Position numbers and translations under genes: made by a program
Notes under the pieces: generated by a model
Seen by the model: only the letters and a program-made list of their open reading frames with translations
What the model was told of the DNA's origin: nothing
The model's database searches: none
Assembly (NCBI GenBank): GCA_012064415.1
Contig: SSNU01000094.1
Coordinates: 302,769-366,768, forward strand
DNA from: Gyrodactylus bullatarudis
Lineage: Eukaryota; Platyhelminthes; Monogenea; Gyrodactylidea; Gyrodactylidae
Reading direction: 5' to 3'
Length of the DNA stretch: 64,000 bases
Part shown: in pieces, positions 41,301 through 50,300 of the stretch
Numbering within the stretch: position 1 is the stretch's first letter
Layout of the letters: each line of letters opens with the position of its first letter

Positions 41301-44300
41301 GTCTTTGGAATTGATAATGATCACAGAGATCCCACTCAATCCTCATACGATTCAACAGAATCAATGAAAATCACTCAGCAAGAGCCAGATAAACTACGAT
41401 TCACGCAGATGAATTTTATCAACAACGCTGTCTATTTGATGGATGTAAGCTAAAATATGCTATTCTCTCTTTAAATAAGAAATAAAAAACGATGGATTTG
41501 ATCATTCAGACTCAGTTAAAATAGCTCTTGAATAAAGGTTAAAAAAGAAAAGCTCTTACGATTTTTATCAGAATACATGAGTATTTCCAGGATAGTGTTT
41601 CGAAAGCTAACTCGTTCATATGTTACCGTGAATATTGAAACTCAGTGAGTTTCGAAACTCCCTCGTGAATTTCGAAACTACCCAATGAGTACTGAAACTA
41701 AACTAAATTTTTAAATATCTTTCAATTTATTTTGAAATAATTTTCAAAGTTGATAAACTTAAACTCCTCAGTGATATGAATCAAAAATATTAGTTTAATA
41801 ACCTTTAATTATTACAAAATTTCACTTATTACTACAAGAACTACTGTTATGACACTTACGCGAGTTACAAAGTAAGCCTTGACACCTGCATTTGCATCTA
41901 TTTGCCTTGCAATTTAGCTTGCAATCACATTTAATGAAACGCTGACCACTAAATCTTGACTCGAGTCCCAGAAATTGTCCTTAAAGAACATCCTTAGGCG
42001 GGAACTTGATTAGATGAAATGAATTTCTCTTAAAGAACAGTAAATTCATTGGTAGAGAACTATCCATTTATTATTGCATGCTTAGTCCTGATGCGATAGA
42101 AATTTTCAGCTTTCTAAGATATGGTTATTGACCAATGGTTAAGATTGAAGGAATCTAAAAATATAGTAACCCAGATTACCTAAAAAATAAAAACATGACA
42201 TTTACTTTACACTTGATTTCATGAGAACTGGCCCAGATTATTTTATAGAGAAAATAATAATAAACCTTGGATAAATACGTGCAAAATAATAATAAGTTAT
42301 AGTAGCAAAAAAACAATGGGCTTTACGAAGAATAATAAAATTCTAAAAAATTTTAAAAGTAGTAAATAACAGCTTGTAAAAAGTAAAAAATTATAATAAT
42401 ATTTTTGATACATATCAAATTTGAAAATTATTTCAAAATAAATTGATAGATATTTGAAAATTTAGTTTAGTTTCAGTAATCACTGGGTAGTTTCCAAACT
42501 CACGAGTTTCAATATTCACGAAAATATTCGTGAGTTTCAATATTTACGGTTACATATACAAAAATTCTCAATTTTTTCATTTGAATGGGTTAATGACTTT
42601 TAAGAATCCTGATGTTGCCTATTAATTTGCATGAAAAGTTTTTCTAAAGACCAAGGAGGGATCAAATTTTGGACAGGCAAATCAGTTTCAGTCAGGATCA
42701 GTTCTATTTTTAATAAACTGTTCTTTACCATTAAATGCTGTAATTTTTTTGTTGAATCAACATTTTTCCGTTATAATTTAATTTAGATGATGTTCTTCAA
42801 CATTCTATTGAGACGAATAGTAAGAAAAAGAAATTTTCGTTTCTGAGGTGGTATTTACCTACAATTCCAAAGTGGCCAATTGGTTACAAAACTAAGATCA
42901 AAATAGCTAAGCTCCTAATAAGTTTTGATAGGAGACGATTCGATTATAATTAGATAGAAATATACGTACATTTTCATATACGTCCGGATAATTGGAATTA
43001 TTCATCAATTAAAATTTTAACAAAAGAATTATATTCAATGAGATATGTACATTTCTCTTCAGGTCTCGTCAGTCTCAATTCCTGGTTCAATATTTAATAA
43101 AAATGGTTATAATGAAAAATTTTGAATGAAATTGTAGTAGTATTCTTTTGAGCAACTCCAATTGATGAAAAACTAAAAACATTTTCTAGTAGGTAGAAAA
43201 TTTTCTTCTTAATTCGTAGCTGTATCCGTCTCCTTTAAAATTTAATTTTATGAAAATAGGGATAGCACCTTCAGTTTGTTCTTCTTCTACTGGTTGTGTT
43301 GCTTCATCTTCCAGTAAATATTTTTGAACAAATCTTTCATGGTATCCGTTTTCTTTCAGTCTTTCTCGGATTTCATTAATCTCATTTAATGCTTCTTCTT
43401 CACTAACTATTCTTTTGACCCTTTTCACAAGTCCTATTAATAATCCTGATTTATAACTTTTGGGACAAAAACTCGAGAAATGAAGTTTTTTATTAAATAT
43501 TGAACCAGGAATTGAGACTGAAGAGACCTGATGAAATGTACATATCTCATTGAATATAATTCTTTTGTTAAAATTTTAATTCGATTATAGTTAGTTTACA
43601 CTATGACTAAGAACATATTCACTTTCTGCAATGTTATGTATGTTACTTTTGACAAAACACCACTTTGAATTATGCTTCATTTCTTCATTTTTCAGTGTCA
43701 GGGATCATGATCTTAAAATTATGCTAGAGATAGGAACAATAGGTTGTTGAAAAGAGCAGTTTGTCGATATTTTATGAACTTAATCATGAAAGAATTAAAA
43801 TTTACCTCAAGAAATTAACAAAAAATAATTTTTATCGTTAAATGTAGCCACGGTACTGAAATGGTTAAGTGGATTTTTCGACGTTTTAGAGAAATTACGT
43901 GAATCATATTATCGAAAAAATCTGTTCATCTCGGTATCATTTGAAAGTTGAATTTCGGTTTCCTGGTCATTTTCACTACTTGAAGGTCAATGAAATTTCA
44001 ATAGTTATAAAAAATCCTTTTTAAATATATATAATGGTTCTTCCCATTCAGCTCAAAGTTCACAAAATGGCAGTTTGGCGTAAAATTTAAATTTGAAAAG
44101 TGATCATATTTTTCTTAGAAATAATTCACGTAAATTTTCAAACACTTCCGAAAATCCACTTAAAACTATGATCTTAAAAATGATTCTTCCATGATTTGGA
44201 TTCCTAAAAATTATTAACCTGATCGAATTCTTCGTGGAAACATTTAGAATTTTGTAAAATTCAACATAATATTGAGGAAGATAGATGGGGCTGAAATAAA

Positions 44301-47300
44301 TAAATTTCTTTGTATTGCCTAATTGTGTTTTTAATCATCTACTAGGATTCCTCAGCCTTCCTCTATCGCTTCGATATATCCCACATGCTATCAGCCAATA
44401 AATCAGATGAGGAGTTAATTTCATACGGGGAACCTATTCTCACATCAGGATGCATTTCAACCCAATCGCTGATGAGTCTATTTGTTACTCATAAAGAGCG
44501 CAGGTTACGATTTCTATCCACAAGAAATATGATGCCAAAATTCACCCCCTTTGCAATACAACGTAGTATTGAAAGTTTCAAGAGAACACTGCACCAAAAG
44601 ACCCTCAGTTCATATCCACTCGAGATTTCCTCATTGATTTGTTCGAATAATGAATTCGAAATTCCTCTCAACATCTGTCCAGGATTATGCCTCGGCCATA
44701 GAGATCGATTATCAAAGAATTTGACGTTACTTATGATGTGCTACTGTCCAATGAAACAGGTTATTGATCCGGAATCTTTCACCTGTACAAGTTAGTTATT
44801 CACTCAAAATGCTATTTTTGCTATTTTAATATGCTCATGACCGATGAAATCTGATTAAAATGATGCAAAGCATACTACTACTGTATCTTTCTTGGTTTCA
44901 TGAAATAATTTTGCTATATTTTTGCCAATCATTTGCGATTTTTATCATCTTGACTAGCCCAATAAACAATGTAAAAAATTTCAAACCTGTTGAACCCTTT
45001 GTGCTACCGTCTAAATGAACGAAGAAAATTTTTGATCTAACTCGAATATTATTGGAAAATTATTTTTAAACCAATCAGAGTAAATCATTGATTTTCGTGT
45101 GTATTTATTGGTCTTAGCTTTCTATCGTATGAATGGGTGCATTGTGTTCAAAATCCATGCATTGAACCCATGAGATTCAAATTCTTTTCGCATGCTTTTA
45201 GATTCGAGAAAATTGTTCAAACTATTCAGAAGTGATGGTTCAATTCTCAACTATAACCCAGATGATACGAATTCGTTATATTTCTCATCGAAAATCAAGA
45301 CAACCATTGAGGATCTTCATTTCAGTAGACAGCTACACACGCCAATGATAGATTTGTACGAGCTAATAAGTAAGTTACGCAAAAAACCACGAATCCCTCT
45401 ATGTAAATGTATTGATTTGACAACTTTAAGATCAATTTAGTGAAAATATCATAAGGGAAGATGCTTTCAACATGGGGGTTTTTGCTCTTGTCGCCCTACC
45501 TCACCTAGATAAAAGTCTTGATGATCGTGATATTGAAGATGCTGAGAACATTAGCAACTATGAACCAAAAAAGAATCTGCCAAGTAACCTTCTTAGACTT
45601 GCCTATATACGATATTCAACTGGTGATGTAACCCTCTATCAAGGAGGTCCGAGTAGGTTGAAACTGTACTACTTTTCTTATTTCCTTAAATCTAGATTGT
45701 ATTTTACGAATTATAGTGACACCTTACTTTGAGGAAGACGAATTCCAAATGATCCAGGAGGGCTTTTATCTAGTCAAAAAAGGCCGTGATGGGCAGTATG
45801 AAAATGATGAATGCAGTCTCAATGAGTTACCAAGAATCAAAGAGATTAATCTTCCGAAAATTAAGCGAAAAAGATTCGGCAATCGGCCAAGATGGGGTCT
45901 TGCCTTCGATCCGATTAACCACTTGATTTATTGGTCTGACTCAAAGTTAGGCCTAATCAAAGCAGAAGATGAATCAGTGACTGGAATCAACTGGAATATT
46001 CTTGACTTTAGCGATGAGAATGGTAGAAGGCCATTGGAGTTGATTATTGAACCAAGATCTGGACAGCTGATCATTTTAACAGGGAAGTATACCGGGACAA
46101 TATTCATTGATTTTCAACTTGAGACTGTCTTACTGAACGGCCATGATCGCCAAATTATTCTGGACTCTAAGCAATTGGAAAGACAACAGCCTCACTCCTT
46201 CACGTATATGAGCACGATGAAAAGCCTCTTTTGGATAGATGGTCATTCAGGAGAAATAAAATCAATAAAACTTGAAAAGCATTTGCATTACAAGGCTTTG
46301 GCAAGTAAAAACATTATTAGTAATATGAAGACTGTAGTGGAAGGTCTTTCAGAGAATGCTTCAAATCTTATATCTTATTCTGGGGAATCAAAAACACTTA
46401 TTTCTGGACTCTTCAACGGTCCAATGCTAATCTGGAGTGATGAAACCTCGGAGGGGAGAGCCTACTTCTACTCACCTGTGGGTTACAATCAAATTAACCT
46501 TACTCCTAAACGTTTTCTACGCTCAGAAATCATCAAGGATTTCTTTAATGGGGAAAACTCACTTGAAAAAATTCTCAATCTAGAAGATGATACAATTTCC
46601 GATCTAACCTGGCATCCTTGTTTCAGTATGAAGGAGAAGAAATGCTCACACATTTGTTATCAGGTTCAGCTAGAACCAGGACCCTTGGATGGTAGAGACC
46701 TAGATGCTAAAAGCAACATCTTCCCATCATATTCCTGTCTATGTCCCAAAAATCTAAAGCAAAATTCATCAATAAACAAGAGTGCGTCTTGTGTTCCAAC
46801 GGGAAACCCTGTTTCAATGAATATAGAAATGTGCGAATCACCCAATTTTGTTTGCCGCAGCGGCTTGAATACTCGATTTAAAAGGCCTTTAGCAAACTTT
46901 AACAGCTTTCCAACGAATATCATCGGTGTCAATATGCAATGGATAAATGGTCAAGCCAAAGAAGTGAAGAGAGAACTAATGGGCCTGGCTGATACTGGAG
47001 GAGGTCAATTGGGCCAATTTAATTATTCCAAAGTACTAAAGACTCACGATGGCATATGCATGCCTTCCTCTTGGATTTGTGACGGCATTCCTGATTGCCA
47101 GGTAGGCATTTGACTAAATCCTATTTTTAAATACATCTTTTAATCTTCAAAATTGTGTATGTAGGACAACTCTGATGAGAGTGGTTGTCAACTCTGTTCT
47201 GGATACCAATGCAATGATGGAAATTGTATTCTGCAGTCAGCCCGTTGCGACGGTGTCAAAGATTGCGACTCAGATGAGCTTTGTTGTCAAGATGAACAAT

Positions 47301-50300
47301 TCGAGTGTATTCTACCATCTTGGCAAGCCTTTTATGAACCATCTGCTCAACGATCTGTTGAATATCTCCCGCCAACAACAGATAATTTCAAGAGTAAGAT
47401 TTAGTTTTGACAAGGAATAATTTTGAGAGCCCATTTTTCTATTGGACTGAATGTATTTGCTTTTGGAATAGATAATTATGATTAAAGAAAATTACAACAA
47501 GATGGTCGATATGAAGATTTTTAGAAAAAAAGATCATATTTTTACTTTGTGAAAAATTCAAATTTCGATTTGGAGCCAAAATACCATTTTTTCGAACTTC
47601 GAACTTCTCACAACTTCATTATCGTTTGGGAGTTGAATTACGATTTTTGATCATTTTCACTTCATGAATATTAATGAAATTTCGAAAAATCAAAATCCCT
47701 CAAAAATGGTGGATCTTTCAAAAATTTGTTGGCGATGTTTTGTATTCTTGTCTTATTGTGATCTTGAAAATCTACTTTTAATCACTCTCTCACTTTGGAA
47801 TCAATAAAAATTTTCAATTCATAGTTCGAAAAAATGGGATTTTGGCGCCAGATCGAAAATTGAGAAATGTCCATATTTTTCATAAATTTTTTTTCAAACC
47901 GTAAAAGTGGGCAAAATGAGTAGGATTCCCAAAAATCTTTCGTTAAGATTATAGATTTCCATCTTCATCTGAATTAACTTCAATAAAAAACAGGAATTAT
48001 TTTCATCAGGTTCCCGATGCATACAAAAAGCAGAGGTTTGCAATCAAAAAGTTGACTGCCTGGATGCTTCCGATGAAAATCATCACAGCTGTCGAGAAAA
48101 TTTTGCCAATCTCACCAAAGACCAAATTCCAAGTGAAATTAAGCGGAAAGATGTCATTCTGGATGTTATCTATTCGAAATTGGGCCTCTTCCTCCATTAT
48201 ATCAAGGAGGTATATCTCTCAAGTGATGTTCAAATCATCAGCGGGCTCCTTATAGCTGGCCCATTGATTTTGATCCTTTTTGTCCTCTTAATTTGTCTCT
48301 GTAGAAGGAAGAGGTAAGTTTTATCAGCTTACACTAAAAATTAATTACAACTCTCACACTACTTTCTTATTAGAGCTCGTCAAAAGGACTCCTGTTGCAT
48401 TACAGATAAAAGTAATATCGACATTATTGAAAAGAATGCCGGAGTTCAATTGGAAGGTGAATGAATTTGAATTTCCTTACAATTTGCACATTATTGAGTT
48501 ATCATTTTTCATAACTTTGAAATTCGAATTCTATTGATCCTTTTTAACGCGTAGGAATTAATAGATTCTGATGATCCAAGATCTCCGGATGATAGTGCTT
48601 TCCTTCTTTTAAGATCAACTTCTGATCATGGTCTAGTTTTGAGATCAACAAAAGTTACCTACTCAAAGTTCAAAAAATGAAAATATATTCGAAAAAGCCT
48701 ATTCCTTTGTACTCAATTCATCTATTAGAGTAAAAGTTTGGAATAAATTTAGCAAGGGATACACAGGTAAAAAAAGAAAGAATAATTAATGTGGCTCAAG
48801 AAATATTGATGAAACTGAAATAGGGGATAATTGGTTGCAGTTATATGGGAAGAGAAGAGATAAATTATTGATTTAGCAGATGGTTAATTTCAGGTTTTTC
48901 GTGTTTGATTATACTACAGGTCATCTTATTGGTTTCAAGGTTTATTTAATTTTGAATTGATTTTTAGATCTGGACCAATAGTAATACACTAAGGTATCTA
49001 GATAAAATTGAAGAGAGTTCAGGTAACAAGTGTCTCATCCACTGATGAAGAGATTGAGGCAAGGGGCTTTGAAAAAAGATTGGTTATATTCCAAATAAAT
49101 TTACTTTTACTAATACTTATTAATTTTTATGGAATTCAATCATTAGTCCTATAACAAGGGCTGAAGACTCTTCAGGGAAGAGTAATCAAATTTTGGATAG
49201 TACAAAGCTTCTAAATACAACCAGTTCGTACAGGTGAATTGTCAATTGACATGGAGATGAGAATTTACTTTTTCTACAAAAAAATCAATATTTTTCTCCG
49301 GAAAGTCAGGAAAAAATATATTTTTCAAATTTCATCATAAAATAAGTTGCGGAAATTTAAAAAATTTTCTGAGAAAATTCAATCTGACCAAAATTAGGCC
49401 GTTGTTCGAATTTTGAAAATTCACCAAATTTTCACTTTTTCAACTTTCGAGGCCAAAAATATTATCGATTTCAAAGATTTGAAGCATTTAAATGCAGATA
49501 TTTGAGATCAGCATTAGTCAAAATATTCGAATTCGGCCTTTTAAATCAATAAACTCAAAGATTTGATTTCCCACAATAATAACGAAATTCTGTGAATTTT
49601 TGCAGACGAATTCGTATTCTTTGTCTAATGTTGATCTCAAATATCTGTATTTAACTGCTTCAAATCTTTGAAATCGATAAAATGTTTGGCCTCGAAAATG
49701 TGGAAATTCGAACAACGGCCCAATTTTGGTCAGATTGAATTTTCTCAGAAAATATTTTGAATTTCCGCAACTTATTTTATGATGAAATTTGAAAAATATA
49801 TTTTTTCCTGACTTTCCGGAGAAAAATAAATTCTCATCTTCATGTCAATTAGGTAACTAGGCATGTAATTACAATATTTGAACTTTTTGAGTTAATCATA
49901 AATATGAGGCTTAATTCTGAATTTGTTTTCATAGATGAAAGTCAAATGAAATGCAGTCAACGTGCCTCTGTTCAGGGTTGTAGAACGAGCTGTAATTGTA
50001 AAATAAGCCCAAATCATTCTGATGAATGTGTCTACCATTTACGACCATGTAGTTCATTCCATCGACATGTACCCCCAGTGCCTCCACCATCGAGTTTTCA
50101 TTCACCGCCACCTAGCCAAAAGAATTTGTGTCCATACCGGATAGGAGAATCAGACTCGGATGAATATTGTGGCTATTTGGGTACAAGGGCAATGCAAATT
50201 ATGATGCCAGAGAATCCCCATGGAATTTTCGGGGAAAATTCTTCGGCGATTTATCGACCGAAGCGAAGAAATCAAAAGAATCTACCTCCTGACCTTGGTA

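Larger units (their letters stand above)
43008..43580 (-). mobile_element. PLE fragment between inverted arms
   Basis: The minus frame 43186-43428 encodes a PLE linker piece of a different subfamily (RVKRIVSEEEALNEINEI, then IFIKLNFKGDGYSYELRRK). It is flanked by inverted arms of about 95 bp: 43008-43102 and 43486-43580 (core AATTGAGACTGA.GAGACCTG). Each arm carries a hammerhead-like core. Lies in LRP5/6 intron 9. Confidence 0.75.

Noticed and set aside
48551..48600. CTGATGATCC string resembling the PLE hammerhead core
   Set aside because: No GAAA box at the right distance and no flanking stem.
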